Positions 46,471 through 59,064 of a stretch of DNA of 64,000 nt are shown here, one piece after another. Source of the stretch: Aporrectodea caliginosa (Eukaryota > Annelida > Clitellata > Crassiclitellata > Lumbricidae); contig JACEVL010000952.1 in the NCBI GenBank assembly GCA_020284085.1, positions 180,001 through 244,000 of the forward strand, read 5' to 3'. The notes under the pieces are model-generated. The model saw only the letters and a program-made list of their open reading frames with translations. It made no database searches and had not been told where the DNA came from. Each line of letters begins with the position of its first letter. Position 1 is the first letter of the stretch. The position numbers and the translations under genes were made by a program.

Positions 46471-46883
46471 AGTTGCTAAAGAACATTGTACCATCCTAGC
46501 ATCATGCCAAATATACCGTAAAACGCCACTAAACTTATGCAGCATGATAATAAATGTTTGTCACCTTTGTGTAATAAAGCCTAAATTAAGGTTTTCTGTC
46601 AATTTTCTTTCTTGGCGGACCGCTAGTATTCGAAATTTGAGGGCCGCCTGTCTCACTCTCTGGAGTCACGTGAGACTGGCGGCCCGCTAGTTTTGGAAAG
46701 TTGCGGACCGCCTGGCGGTCCGCTAGTCACAGCCTTTCGAAAACGTGTCTAATATTATCAGATATCACTTGAGAGACGAAGGCGGAAGAAGATACGACCA
46801 ACACTGTTATCTTTTCATCAGACATTAAGCTGTGTTAGCGCTCTATAAAAGAAGTAATGGCCGGAAGAGGGAGTGTGTATGTG

Positions 46884-46992
46884 TAGCATCAGTTTAACGA
46901 CACTGTGTGTGATAACAGAGATCGTTAGCGTCGCCCTCCTCCTTCATCTAGGCTTAGGACTGGCACTGCCAAAGTACGAGCAGTGGCGAGAG
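46884..46992 (+). repeat. A-module, a clear representative of a dispersed ~100-bp family
   Basis: Reads TTTAACGACACTGTGTG, ATAACAGAGATCGTTAGCG, TCGCCCTCCTCCTTCATC, GGCTTAGGACTGGCACTGCC, AAGTACGAGCAGTGGCG. Other copies (approximate starts): plus 11101, 11277, 12915, 19497, 19748, 25092, 25354, 25980, 38935, 43815, 45830, 48063, 49062, 49300, 50395, 52085, 55900, 56590, 59510; minus 5050, 6465, 8178, 10490, 36700, 41135, 60140. No tRNA-like boxes, no ORF and no tail, so its class is unknown. Confidence 0.85.
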
Positions 46993-46994
46993 AC

Positions 46995-47270
46995 ACAATT
47001 GAGGATGATAAAGAGGAAGAAGAGGAGAAGAAGGAGTCAGACGAGGAGACAGAGGAGAAGGAAGAGAGCAAAGAAGATAAGGAAGATGTAAATGATGAAA
47101 AGAAGGTTGAGAGTAACAGAGAAGGATGAAGAAGAGGATTAGGAAGGCAAAGAGAGATCTGGCGTTGGAATTGGAGGGGGACGACAATGAGGAAGAAAAA
47201 GGAAGAGAAAGAAAGGGGAAAAGCAAAGGAGGCGGAGGAGGAAGAGGAGAAGGAGGAGTGGATGAGGGAA
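46995..47270. repeat. purine-rich GA tract
   Basis: GAAGAAGAGGAGAAG-type sequence; the counterpart of 38500-38880 in the paralogous block. Confidence 0.85.
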
Positions 47271-48480
47271 AATTAGATTGATCAGCATTGCGAAGAATTA
47301 ACGACGCTCGCTAGGCAGATATGTTATTTCCTGATATTATAAGATATAATGTTTTAGTAATAAGCCTTTATATAATTTTGAATGTGCACAAATAAAGGTG
47401 TTATCAACTGGAAGGTTAACTGGTGGGTTATGTACGGAATTATTATGAATATCAATCTATCAATCAATCAATATTCGTTTATTTTCTATTACAGAATGTC
47501 AAAGACGCATTAAATTTTCTGCTTACAATTAATTGGCCTATTAATAAAAAAAAAATTTTTAATTTAAAAAAATGATTTCATTGATTGATTTGTTTTAAAA
47601 ATGCACACATCTACTTCCGCGTGTAGGCTACACATCATCATGAATAATTGTGTAGATATTTATACATGTCTGAGAGAATTGTTGTTTTGTTTGTGAAATG
47701 CTGATTACAGCGAGCATTCTTCTAAGCTGTTGTGACGCCTGCGGCTCGGTCAACTAATGAACACTAGCGAGGTTTTGATTTTCTGGAGGAACGGGTTTAA
47801 TCGGAAAATCATTTCCATTCGAATGCGGCTAATTCCCTTTCTGGTTATTCCATGCAGATAACAGCGCTTTTGGCTAATTCATGCAGATAATATTCTTCTT
47901 CAAGGCGTTAACGCCTACTTCTCTTGTCGCATTAGGCTACTGGTATTCACTCTCAACAGAACGATTATAATTATTATTCCAAAGTTCAATGTCGTCTTAT
48001 GGCATCAAATGCTGTTGAAGAAAATTCAAAAATTTATACACTAAGCTTAGTAGTAGAAGTTTCAGTTTAACAACACTGTGATAACAAAGATCATTAGCGT
48101 CGCCCTCCTTTTTTCTTCAGGCCTGAGACAGGCAATGACAAAGTACGATCAGTGGCGGAGTTATGTTTATACAATACAATGAAAACGAAAAATTCATAGC
48201 GTCCGAAAACAACAGCAAGCAATGTCTATGATACATGAATTATGATAAGAAGATATTAGATGCAAATCGAAGAATGGATAGTGACGATGCTGATTTATTG
48301 TACGAAATTACTTACGAGTTGGTCATCGGCTGAAAATAAGAGGGTTTGTAGTGATCGCAAAACTCAAGGTGGCAGGCACGAAACCGTTTACTACTGCGAA
48401 ATTTAGGCTATTTGCGTCGGCCAGGCTTGCACCCAGAGGACTGGTTCAAGAAGTACCATGCAATGACCAATAATCAGTAA
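47271..48480. repeat. paralog of the 38.9-39.5 kb block, plus an A-module
   Basis: Shares with 38880-39530 the series AATTAGCGA/AATTAACGACG, AAAGGTGTTATC, GGAATTATTATGAATA, TTCCGCGTGTA/TTTGCGTGTA, AACGGGTTTAATCG and the CTTCTGGTTATT repeats. B and A motifs at 47995 and 48063. No gene. Confidence 0.65.
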
Positions 48481-49462
48481 AATAAGGTACTGTATGACAA
48501 GTCTTGATGTGTAATGTCTTAAACTTTGAAATAAATATCACTGTGTTACTTTGCTGAGTAAATGAGTAAATCATACTCTAATGGCTTACTTACTGTTTTC
48601 TGGTTTGAACCGTAGGCTAAATATATTCCGATTAGTTTGTGCAACATAAAAATTTATTCGGGTTGTAAAATATAGTTTTTTAATGCTAATGATCAATCTT
48701 GATTTACATACGATTCTTACTAGAGTTAGTAGGCAATACCATACCATCATTGTTGAATGTAGCCTAAAGATTAAACGAAAATGCCGACTATATTCCACGA
48801 CTTGTAAGCGTAAAAAAGGTGTTTAATAAGTGCATCTCTTTGGCGATTATTTTATAGGTGCGTATATATTGGAATTAACGAGTTCAAGTAATTAAATAGA
48901 TATAAAAACAGCACCTAAAATCGTATTTAATAGCATTATATTAATTTAATTCGATACACAGTGTTTAACTAAATCGTTCAGCCGTCAAAACCGTTAACAT
49001 AGACGTCGCTCTAAAAGATGGAGTTCTGCCGATTGTTCGACTCGTTAGTTAGGCCTCCTGGTTTAACGACGCTGTGTCATTACAAAGATGATTAGCGTCG
49101 CCCTCCTCGTTTTTAGGCTTCGGACTGGCATCACCTGAGTGTTGGACAGGGACACAGTTACCTAACGGGACTGGATTCCAAACGTTTAACGAAATCCTAT
49201 GACATCGATAGCAAAAATTGTTTTACAGTTTTTACCACTTCAGTAATTTCACACTGATTAATTAATGAATAATTAACGTAATCAATGTGTGCCTGCTGGT
49301 TGTCTAACGACACTGTATCATAACAAAGGTGATTAGCGTCGCCCTCTTCTTTTCTCCAACCTTCGGATTTCTTATGGAACCGACAGCGAAAGATACTTAT
49401 TATAGTAAACTGATTAATCTTAATAAAGGTGTCTTATTCGAATCTTGACTTTCGCGTACTTA

Positions 49463-49529
49463 CAGCATCGCATTAAGGCTAGTCCGGGTCCGGGTGCTGC
49501 AGCACTTAGCACCCCTTAATGCGGGACGG
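49463..49529. mobile_element. 67-bp hAT relic shared with copy S
   Basis: Begins CAGCATCGCATTAAGG and ends CCTTAATGCGGGACG, flanked by CGTACTTA (49455) and CGTACTTC (49530). Copy S has the same insertion at the same site (56776-58396); copies P and R do not. Confidence 0.72.
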
Positions 49530-49810
49530 CGTACTTCTAACCTTTCGGCGACATCTACGGCTCCTAGACCGTTAACGTCAACATTAATACTTAATAGTAA
49601 TTGTAATTGCAAATTTGTATGGCGCCACTTTAGAGAGAATATTACCTCCTATGTGGCTTCAAATTGGATTGGCTTACGATTGGATTGAATCCATCATTTA
49701 AACGACATCTTGTGGCATTAAACGAGGTTGACGTCATTTGGAGAAACTGTCTGAACAACACTTATTATCACAGTTGTTGTTAAAAATCCAACCATTTTTA
49801 CAATTGAATG

Positions 49811-49935
49811 CGATTAAGTAAGTAAGTAAGTATATCCTTTATTGAAAAACACCAACTGCTTAAATGAATTCATTTTAAACGAGTACAAATTTTCTGCAAC
49901 TGGTTGAATATAGAATATACTAACTTACTTAAATG
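49811..49935. mobile_element. LINE 3' tails (two orientations)
   Basis: (TAAG)n with TATATCCTTTATTGAAAAAC at 49816-49850 is a minus-strand tail private to Q. TTCTGCAACTGGTTGAATAT with ACTAACTTACTT at 49890-49932 is a plus-strand tail also present in R (54828-54868) and S (58720-58755) but not in P. Confidence 0.7.
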
Positions 49936-50599
49936 GAGTTGTGTTTTCAAGCATTATTTTTTGCCCCGCTATTGAGAGATATTTTTAAGGCATCAAAGAC
50001 CGAGTTTCTAAGCGAAAAAATATGATTCGTACGTGAGTGCGAATGAGCTAAATATATTGCTTTGCAGGGCAGCGTTCTAAAGGTGTCTGTAGAGCGCTTA
50101 GAATTTCTGCTATATCCATTGTTTAATGGCAATTCGTGGATTTTAGCGCCATTTAAACGTACCAAACTACATTTTAACAAGAATGCCAGACATGCGATTG
50201 AACGCGTCTAGTGAATATAAAGACGTGTTGTTGCAGATTGCTAAACTGAGCGTCGTAATTTATGGATTAGGTATCGGGTGATTAACGACATCTCGTGGAT
50301 TACATATGACGTCGACATCGCCTTGCGCAGAAATTCTTACGAACTCCAATATTTTAGCTAAGTGACTTCTTTCATTTGGAATGGTTGTTGCTGTGTTAAC
50401 GACGTTGTGCCATAACGAAAGTGATTAGCATCCCCTCCTCAATTATCCAGACTTTGGACTGGCACCACCCGTGTTGAATGCAGTGATTTATTTTTCATAT
50501 GTGACGCTTTTGGCTATAATCTTAAATCTAATGTGTTTTCAAAACGTGCCTAAAATTATCAGATATCACTCGAGAAGAAAGCGGCAGAAAATACGACCA

Positions 50600-51290
50600 A
50601 CTTTATTATATAATTATATGCTGACTCGAACTTTCGTAGGTATTCTGTTAAATTTACTGGTCCCGGTGTTTGGAACAGAATTCCTGCCTCCATCCAGCCA
50701 GCACTTAATCTTCAAGGCTTTATAAGAATGTGACGCGCGCATTTAATTAGTGGCAATTCTAATTAACATTTGGAAAGTAGAGTAATAATTAGCCTTGCAT
50801 GCATTTGTTTATAATAATAATAATATTCGTTTATTCTGACACAAGTTGACATGGCCGCAGCTTGTTTACAACATTTAAGTTCAGTACCTAGCGGTTTTTG
50901 TTTTGTACACAGCTTAGCATGTTACAGAATGTAGGCTACATGATGCTCACAAATGTATGTCAATTTAAGCAGGATGGCTTGAGTTGTTATACATTAGTTA
51001 AGTTTTGCCTTTTTGTCTTTTTCTTATCTTTTTAGTTTCTTATTCTAAATTTGGCATATCAATCCAACTGTTTAGTCAAACTATTTTGTACTTAAGGCGT
51101 CAACTGTGCTGCTTAATTAAACAAATTAATCACTTAGTAAATTGGTGTCCCAATATGCGGGATCATATCCCTTCTGGGTCTTCCTTTGTAACCATTTTTG
51201 TTTTTGAAAATTCATTTGTATCCGCTTGATCTATATGTGTGGTCACATTAAAAAGATTTGGTTTGATCTGATTTGATCTTGATTTGAAAC
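50600..51290. other. stretch between copies Q and R
   Basis: A 64-bp frame FVGILLNLLVPVFGTEFLPPS (50631-50700) resembles a reverse transcriptase C-terminus of the FTGPGVWNRIPASIQ type when frame-shifted. 50817-50835 is a short AATAAT tract. 51000-51240 encodes a hydrophobic ORF of unknown nature and ends with TTGATTTGATCTGATTTGAT repeats, a possible LINE tail. Confidence 0.45.
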
Positions 51291-51739
51291 TTTGAAATAA
51301 ATATCAATGTGCTACTTTGGCAATGAGTAAATTATACTCTAATGGCTTAGTTGCTGTTTTTCGCTTTTGGCTGTAAAAATATTCCGATTGACCTTTACGG
51401 CATACAGATTTTATTTGGGTTATTAAATATAATTTTTTTAAATGCTTATGAACAATCTTGGATGACATGAGATTCTAACTCGAGTTAGCAGGTTATCCCC
51501 GAAGAAATGGATTGTAACGATTAAACGAAAAGCGGTTATATCCCACGACGTGTAAGCGTACAAAAGGTGTTTAGTAAGTGCAGCTCTTTGGCGATTATTT
51601 CATAGGTGCTTATATATTGAAATCAACGATTTCAAGCTATTAAATAGGCATAAAATAGCACCTAAAATCGGATTTAATAGCATTATGTAAATTTAATTCG
51701 ATACACAGAGTTTAACTTAATATTTAACCGGTCAATACC

Positions 51740-52002
<263 letters not shown>

Positions 52003-53220
52003 GACCGTTAACATAGACGTCGCTCTAAAAGATGGAGTTCCATAACAGCTCTGCCGATTGTTCGGCTCGTTAGTTAGGCCTACTGGTTTAACGACGCTGT
52101 GTCATTATAAAGATGATTAACGTCGCCCTCCTCTTTATCAGGCTTCGGACTGGCATCATCTGAATGTTGTACAGTGACACAGTTACCTAACGGGACTGGA
52201 ATCGAAACGTTTAACGAAATCTTATGACGTCGTTGACGTCGATTGCAAAAATTGTTTTACAGTTATTATTACCTCAGTAATTTCCAACTGATTAATTAAT
52301 TAATAATTTATTAATTATGAACTTAATTAAGGTGTATCTGCTGGTAACGCTAGTTGCTGTTTAACGACTCTGTATAGATTAAATCCGTGCAACGACAGCG
52401 ATAGATAGTTATTATAGTAGATTAAATAATCTAAATAAAGGTGTCTTATTTGAGTCTTGAATTTCATGTTGCTTACTATAACCTTCGGCGACGTCTGCGG
52501 CTCTTAAGCCGTTAAAGTCAACATCAATAGCAATTGTAATTTATTTGGCGCCACTTTAGACATACTAATTCCTACCATGCGGCTTGAACTTAGATTGGCC
52601 TATACGATTGGATTGAATCCAAACCTTCCACGACATCTTGTGTCAATAAGGGCCGTTGACGTCGATAGGATCAGATTAGATCACATTAACCCATTAGTGC
52701 CCAAAGTTGTAAAACTGAACAGATTAAGTTATAGTTTCAGTAATCTCAACAACTTAGTGCAGTAACATTGCTGACAACTTATTTATCGGTACCTACTTCA
52801 GTATGAGTACTTTGCATACTGTCCGTTATAACGGACGTCGGGCACTAGCCCAGTGATAACCATAGCTTAGTTTACTGTTACAGAATCAGGGCTGCTAGCT
52901 CTTTCATACAATATTTCCGGAATGTTTTGATAGTTTGTCAATTTATATACTATAATATGATTATATGAGGTTGATTGTAATCATAAGCTTCACATTTCTA
53001 AAGTGCTAATCTATAGCTAAGTGCTAGGCACCTGCTATTCACGAACGTATTATGCAGTGTGATAGTACTTGTGACAAAGGCCAGCGACACATTTCTCAAG
53101 CCTTGCAAGGACGGTTTGTGTCTCGTGATTGTTACCATCATACCATACATCAGACAGTACTGCATATGCATTTGTACCTTGAATAGATGGTACACCATGG
53201 CACTTGAGGAGACTTACAGG

Positions 53221-53368
53221 CTGTGCCGGCGCCAGGATTTTAGGTGGGGGGGACTAAAGCTCCCTAAACCTTCGTTTTTGTCCCCTCCTCCCTGTAATTT
53301 GCAGTGATTTCCCACTTTGGGGGGCTGAGCCGCAGTTAGGGGGGCTTAGCCCCCTGACGCCGCCCCTG
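53221..53368. mobile_element. 148-bp hAT-type MITE nested in piggyBac
   Basis: Inverted ends CTGTGCCGGCGCCAGG and CCCTGACGCCGCCCCTG are imperfect complements; the flanks CTTACAGG (53213) and CTTACAGC (53369) form an 8-bp target duplication with one mismatch. The interior is G-run and C-run rich (GGGGGGCTGAGCC). Confidence 0.75.
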
Positions 53369-53399
53369 CTTACAGCCAGCTGTCGACTGAGGTCAAACA

Positions 53400-54060
53400 C
53401 ACTTTCGCCGCCTCCCTAAACTTTGCGAGAGATATGCTATGTGTTGACCACTGTTACGTCAAGCAGGTAGACAAAGATTGACCATCACCCATTGCCTGAT
53501 CCGTAGTCTGTAAAAAGCAACCGGCTGATCTTACTTATCAACACCACCCAGACCTTGATTGTAGAGGTGGAAGAAGTGAGTTTGAGAAACACAAGACACA
53601 CACAAGAGACTTTCTTCTGGCTCTACACACGACTTTTGTCTACCATCCCAAACTTTGATGCAGTGGAAACGACACTGTTGTCATGCCAGCAAACGATCTA
53701 AAGGCATATCATCTTCTTGGTTCTTTCTTACTGGCTGCCGTCTATTTCAGAGTAAATTGCCTCGTTCAGCTCCCCTGATTGTACCTTCTGCTTCGTACCC
53801 AAATGCATGGAAGTAGTGCAAGAGTCTGTAAACACATTGTCAAAATGAATGCTGAATGACTGTCACCTTGTTTCTCAGTTTCTTCATGTCAGCATACAGG
53901 CCCAACATTGCCCATGCATGTGTGACTGGTATTTGGATCTGTTGGCATGATCTGTCTGCAGACTTCACATGAAGTTGATAACAATTTGCACCTCAAATGG
54001 CATAGACTGCTAGAAAGGTGTTCTTTCCTTGGGCTGTTTTGCTTTCTCAGCGAAAAGTTT
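53400..54060 (-). pseudogene. piggyBac transposase pseudogene
   Basis: Minus-strand conceptual fragments in different frames: FDNVFTDS (around 53845) and LLHYFHAFGYEAEGTIRGAE (53830-53765) match the DNFFTS..LL..L...G..ATGTVR stretch of the DDE core. YNQGLGGVDK (53563-53534), followed by a stop, DQPVAFYRLRIRQ and a VVNT-like segment, matches the conserved YNK.MGGVD..DQ region. Several frameshifts and stops make it inactive. The N-terminal part and the C-terminal Cys-rich domain were not found. I list only fragments as they stand. Confidence 0.75.
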
Positions 54061-54880
54061 TCCTATGAAGCTCATTGTCCAGGGACTACCAAATAGTGAG
54101 TAGCTAGTCTAAAATTAATAGATTTCAAGCTAACGGTTACTTAATATTGCAAGTAATACAATAACAAGAGCAACTGCTGGGACACTGAGGCTTGGTGGGA
54201 ACAATAATCACTATGTATAATAATGTCTCAGGGCTAGTGCCCGACGTCCGTTATAACGGACGCCAACGTCTTAGGGCTAGTGCCCGACGTCCGTTATAAC
54301 GGACGCCAACATTTCAGTGGAAATTTCCATGGTAAAACAAGCAGTGATTGTCATAATATTCTGTCAACATATGGACACATATGTGTACTATAAACAACAA
54401 TAACAGTTTCCTAAAATTATTTCTGGTTCATTACCAAATAAAAATATACTAACTACCTGTAACGATGTTTTTAGACATTTTGTAGTAGACGTTGAAACCA
54501 AAACTGTATATTTTTCTAACTGACATAATCCGGCAATCACAATAGTGGAATGTATAGTCATATGGTCCAGTATTAAAATGAAATAGAGAAGAGTCTTGTA
54601 TACAGTTGCCTGGTTTTTTGCTAACGTGTTTTCTAAGCGTCCGTTATAACGGACGTCGGGCACTAATGGGTTAAGATGAAAATACGTTGGATTCTATTAG
54701 ATCGTGTCACCGCGCAGATGTTAAGAAACTCATGATCACAGTTGTCGTTAAAATTCCAACCCCCTTTACGATTGAATGCGATTGACAAACACATCTTAAA
54801 TGAATACGTTTTAAACGAGTGCGAAATTTCTGCAACCGGTTCAAATGAAGAACATACTTACTTACTTAAATGGATTTGTG

Positions 54881-55166
54881 GGGCGTGGTGGTGTAGGGGT
54901 ATGTTCGGTGCCTTGCAGCCGGAGGGTTGAGGGTTCGAATCCACCTCAAGGGGGTATATTTGGTGCCTTGCAGCCGGAGGGTTGCGGGTTCGAATCTACC
55001 TCAAGCCGCCGCGTAGGGACCCTGGGCAAGTCCTTCACTCGCAATTGCTCATGCGCTTCGGCGTGAAACTCCGATTCAGTGTCCGCGCTGTAGTCGGGAG
55101 CGCCTCTGAGTAGAAATCTTGAAGGGGCGCTATATAAATATCTGAAATGAATGAATGAATGAATGA
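54881..55166 (+). mobile_element. SINE2 with duplicated tRNA-like head
   Basis: Flanked by ATTTGTG (54874-54880 and 55167-55173); Q and S have an uninterrupted GTTGTGTTTTCAA at this place. The head segment with GGTGCCTTGCAGCCGGAGGG and GGTTCGAATC occurs twice in tandem (54906-54952 and 54963-55009) before the normal body, so two box-B copies are present. The tail is (GAAT)n. Confidence 0.9.
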
Positions 55167-56004
55167 ATTTGTGTTTCAACAATAATATTTTCCCACCATT
55201 TAACTACATTTTATGGCATCACAAACAGTTGGCAGTGATTCACAGGTGAATGCTAATGAGCTAAATATATAGATTCGCTGGACAGCATACTAAAGATGTC
55301 TAGAGCGCCAAAACATTCAGCTATGTCCAGAACGTCATTAAACAATGATTGTTTAATGGCAATTCGTGGCTTTTAGCGCCACTGAAATGGACCATGCCTA
55401 ATTTAACACAAACACGCGATTGAACGCGACAAGTGAATATAAAGACGTTTTATTGCAGATGGCTAAAATATTGCTATTTGGACTTTGTGACACACAAAAA
55501 TTTCGGGTTAGATAAATATAATTTTTTTAATGCTTATGATCAATATTGATTTGCATGAGATTCCTACTCGAGTTAGTACCAATATTCCGTCTACATGGAT
55601 TGTAATGATGAAACGAAAATGCCGACTATATGCCACGACGTTTAAACGTATAAAAGGTGTTTAATAAGTGCAGCTCTTTTGCGATTTTTTCATAGGTACG
55701 TATATATTGAAATCAGCGATTTCAGGCAATTAAATAGGTATAAAAATAGCATCTAAAATCGTATTTAATAGCATTGTATTAATTTAATTCGATACACAGT
55801 GTTTAACTTAATCGTTCAGCCGTCAGGACCGTTAGCATAGACGACTCTCTAAAAATGAACCTCGATGCCGATTGTTCGGCTTTTGGTTAGGGTTATTTTG
55901 GTTTAACGACGCTGTGTCATTACAAAGATGATTAGCGTCGCCCTCCTCTTTTCAGGCTTTGGACTGGCATCAACCGAGTGTTGGACAGTGGCACAGCTAC
56001 CTAA

Positions 56005-56453
56005 AAAGCTTCATGATGTATAGTACGTGCAACAACAGTGGCTCGTTTACTCTGCGTTTTTATGCTGCCCCGGCATGGTGGGGGGGTTGCGGGACAACAG
56101 GATAGATGCCGACTTCAATCAGTAATAAGCAAGCTAATCCGCCTACGGTACCTTCCTGACGACTACCCAACATTTGAGCGACATTGTCTGGAAGCTGACA
56201 CCCGTCTTTTTTCTGCGGTCCTGCAGTGAACCAGAGTCACTTACTGCATAGTTTACTTCCCCCAAAAGCCCCAGCAATATGCCCTGCGACTGCGATCGCA
56301 CGACCATTGTATACCTCTGCAGATAATTTACAGCAAAACACGTTTATTGTTAGAATTCATATTGACAGTTGTTTGCTATTAAGACGTATGTACATCATAG
56401 TGCGTATTTGCAATTGGTTTAATAAAGAATATACTTACTTACTTACTTACTTA
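56005..56453 (+). pseudogene. CTTA-tailed LINE, C-terminal fragment
   Basis: Starts with LHDV-type and ARLLC..AAPAWWG-like coding (frameshifted), then GQQDRCRLQSVISKLIRLRY and LPDDYPTFERHC. After a stop come HLLHSLLPPKAPA and a 3' end TTTAATAAAGAATATAC with (CTTA)n. Flanked by CTAA (56001-56004, 56454-56457); the Q counterpart reads TTACCTAACGGGACTGG, the empty site. Confidence 0.85.
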
Positions 56454-56955
56454 CTAACGGGACTGGATTCCAAACGTTTAACGAAATCTTATGACGTCGT
56501 TGATGTTGATTATTTTACAGTTCTTACAACTTCAGTAATTTTCTACTGATTAATTAATTAATAATTACCGTAATTGAGGCGTGTCTGATCGTTGTTGAAC
56601 GAAGCTGTGTCATGACAAAGATGATTAGCTTCGCCCTCTTCCTTTCTCTAAAACTCGGATTACTATTGGAAATCGTACAAAGAATGCGATGGTCTTTTAT
56701 TATTGACTGTTATTATAGTACATTGATTAATCTTAAGAAAGGTGTCTTATTTGAGTCTTGAATTTTACGTACTTACAGGGCCGCATTAAGGCTATAGTGC
56801 GGGCCCCGGGTGCATAGGCGTAGCTACATTGAGGTATGAGGATGCAGTTGCCTCTTCGTGCATTATTTATATAGCCTACTGGAAATTCTACTGACCAATG
56901 ACCCGAATGACCAGGATTTTAAAATAGTCTGTGAAGTTTCCTCCTCTTGAATTTA

Positions 56956-58097
<1,142 letters not shown>

Positions 58098-58160
<63 letters not shown>
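58098..58160. repeat. (AAT)n microsatellite, 3' flank of Dong-like element
   Basis: About 60 bp of AAT after an A-run. It is followed by the retroposon 3' end also seen at 3043-3118. Confidence 0.96.
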
Positions 58161-58350
58161 CGTTTAGCCGTTCCAGATGCTTCAATTTATATAATATCTA
58201 AGCCCCTGGGCAAAAAAATAACAATAATAATAAATAATAAGTCTCGTCACTTGCTTGCCAGGGTGCTGTGATTGCCTTCCAAGCCCCCTCTCTGCCAACC
58301 ACCGGTTCACCACGCACATATTTATAAATTGCGAGCCCCTCAAAACTGCG
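58161..58350 (-). mobile_element. ATT-tailed retroposon (family 3), host of the (TAA)n target
   Basis: CGTTTAGCCGTTCCAGATGC and ATCTAAGCCCCTGGGC match 3060-3115. On the minus strand this would be the 3' end preceding an (ATT)n tail, the tail being the array that received the Dong-like element. The body up to 58350 is unrecognised. Confidence 0.5.
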
Positions 58351-58766
58351 GACCCGGATGCTGCAGCATTCTTAGCACCCGTTTAATGCGGGCCTACGTA
58401 CTTATTATAACCTTTAGGCGACATCTACGGTTCCTAGGCCTTTAATGTTAATATTAATTGTAATTGTAATTGCAAATTTGGTTGGCGCCACTTTTCAGAG
58501 ACTATGACCTCCTGTGTGGCTACAAATTGGATTGGTTTACGTTTGGATTGAACCTAACATTTAAACGACATCTTGTGGCATTAAACGAGGTTGACGTCGA
58601 TAGGAGAAACTGTCTGAACAACACTCATTATCACAGTTATCGTTAAAAATCCAACCACCTCTACGATTGAATGCGATTGATAAACATTTCTTACAAGAAT
58701 TCGCTTTAAACGAGTGGGAGTTTTCTGCAACCGGTTCAATAAAGAATATACTTATTTTGAATGGGG

Positions 58767-59064
58767 CAGTGGCGTAGCAAGGTTTTGGGGGGCCCTTGTG
58801 CAGAGCTTCGGTGGTAGGCCCCTTGTACCCCACCTTCGATTTTAAACAACAAAACGCTGTGCTAAAAGCGCTATAATTGCATACAACACAAATAAGGTCT
58901 GATAATCAAATTGGACAGGTCACAAGTGTCAAGTCCATGGTATTCTACGAAGAAGAACCCTACAAGTTAAAAGATTCTTAGGGATAGCCGCTCTGACGGT
59001 CTGACCGCCGGGGGCCCTTGTGCTTTGCACAACCTGCACAACCTATTGCTACGTAACGCCACTG
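58767..59064. mobile_element. 298-bp hAT MITE
   Basis: Perfect 8-bp target duplication GAATGGGG (58759-58766 and 59065-59072) around the ends CAGTGGCGTAGCAA and TTGCTACGTAACGCCACTG. GGGGGCCCTTGTGC-like blocks near both ends extend the inverted symmetry. Copies Q and R have the uninterrupted site. Confidence 0.87.

Larger units (their letters stand above)
45983..46734. mobile_element. inverted-repeat DNA transposon, probably Mutator-like, non-autonomous
   Basis: An 11-bp direct repeat TTTCGAAAACG flanks the element (45972-45982, 46735-46745); copies Q and S show a single TTTTCAAAAC at the same place. The outer inverted repeats are perfect over 23 bp (45985-46007 versus 46708-46730; start GTGACTAGCGGACCGCCAGG). 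A second inverted pair (ACTAGCGGGCCGCCAGTCAC near 46024 and its complement near 46675) follows inside. Long ends and 9-11-bp duplications suggest a Mutator-like element. Its interior has no transposase. Confidence 0.8.
41490..46870 (+). repeat. segmental copy P of the four-copy unit
   Basis: Landmarks in order: CTGCCGACTATAT, GGTGTTTTATAAGCGCAGCT, AAAATCGTATTTAATAG, GCGTTTAACGATATCC, TTTATTTGAGCCTTGAATTT, CAACCGTTCGGCGACA, GTTCTAAAGGTGTCTATAGA, TATCGGGTGATCAACGACAT, GGCTTTGGACTGGCAC and ATCAGATATCACTTGAGA. P lacks both insertions shared by the others (the LINE tail after GAGTGT and the hAT at TTATGTACTTA). Private insertions: an RTE and L2 block, the LINE at 44.2-44.9 kb and the element at 45983-46734. 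Confidence 0.85.
48500..50600 (+). repeat. segmental copy Q
   Basis: The least interrupted copy and useful as a reference: ATAAATATCACTGTGTTACT, ATTCCGATTAGTTTGTG, TAAAAAAGGTGTTTAATAAG, GTGTTGGACAGGGACACAG, TAAAGGTGTCTTATTCGAAT, CCTTTCGGCGACATCTACGG, GTTCTAAAGGTGTCTGTAGA, TATCGGGTGATTAACGACAT, GACTTTGGACTGGCACCACC and TCAGATATCACTCGAGA. Carries a LINE 3' tail at ~49885-49935 and the 67-bp hAT relic at 49463-49529. Confidence 0.88.
52690..54670 (-). mobile_element. piggyBac transposon, decayed
   Basis: TTAA at 52686-52689 and 54671-54674 flank perfect 13-bp inverted ends (CCCATTAGTGCCC and GGGCACTAATGGG). The palindrome GTCCGTTATAACGGAC occurs four times: 52822, two head-to-tail copies at 54248 and 54289, and the right end at 54639. 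Each lies next to GTCGGGCACTA or its complement, which marks it as a subterminal repeat. The transposase on the minus strand is broken (next entry). A 148-bp hAT MITE is nested inside. Confidence 0.9.
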
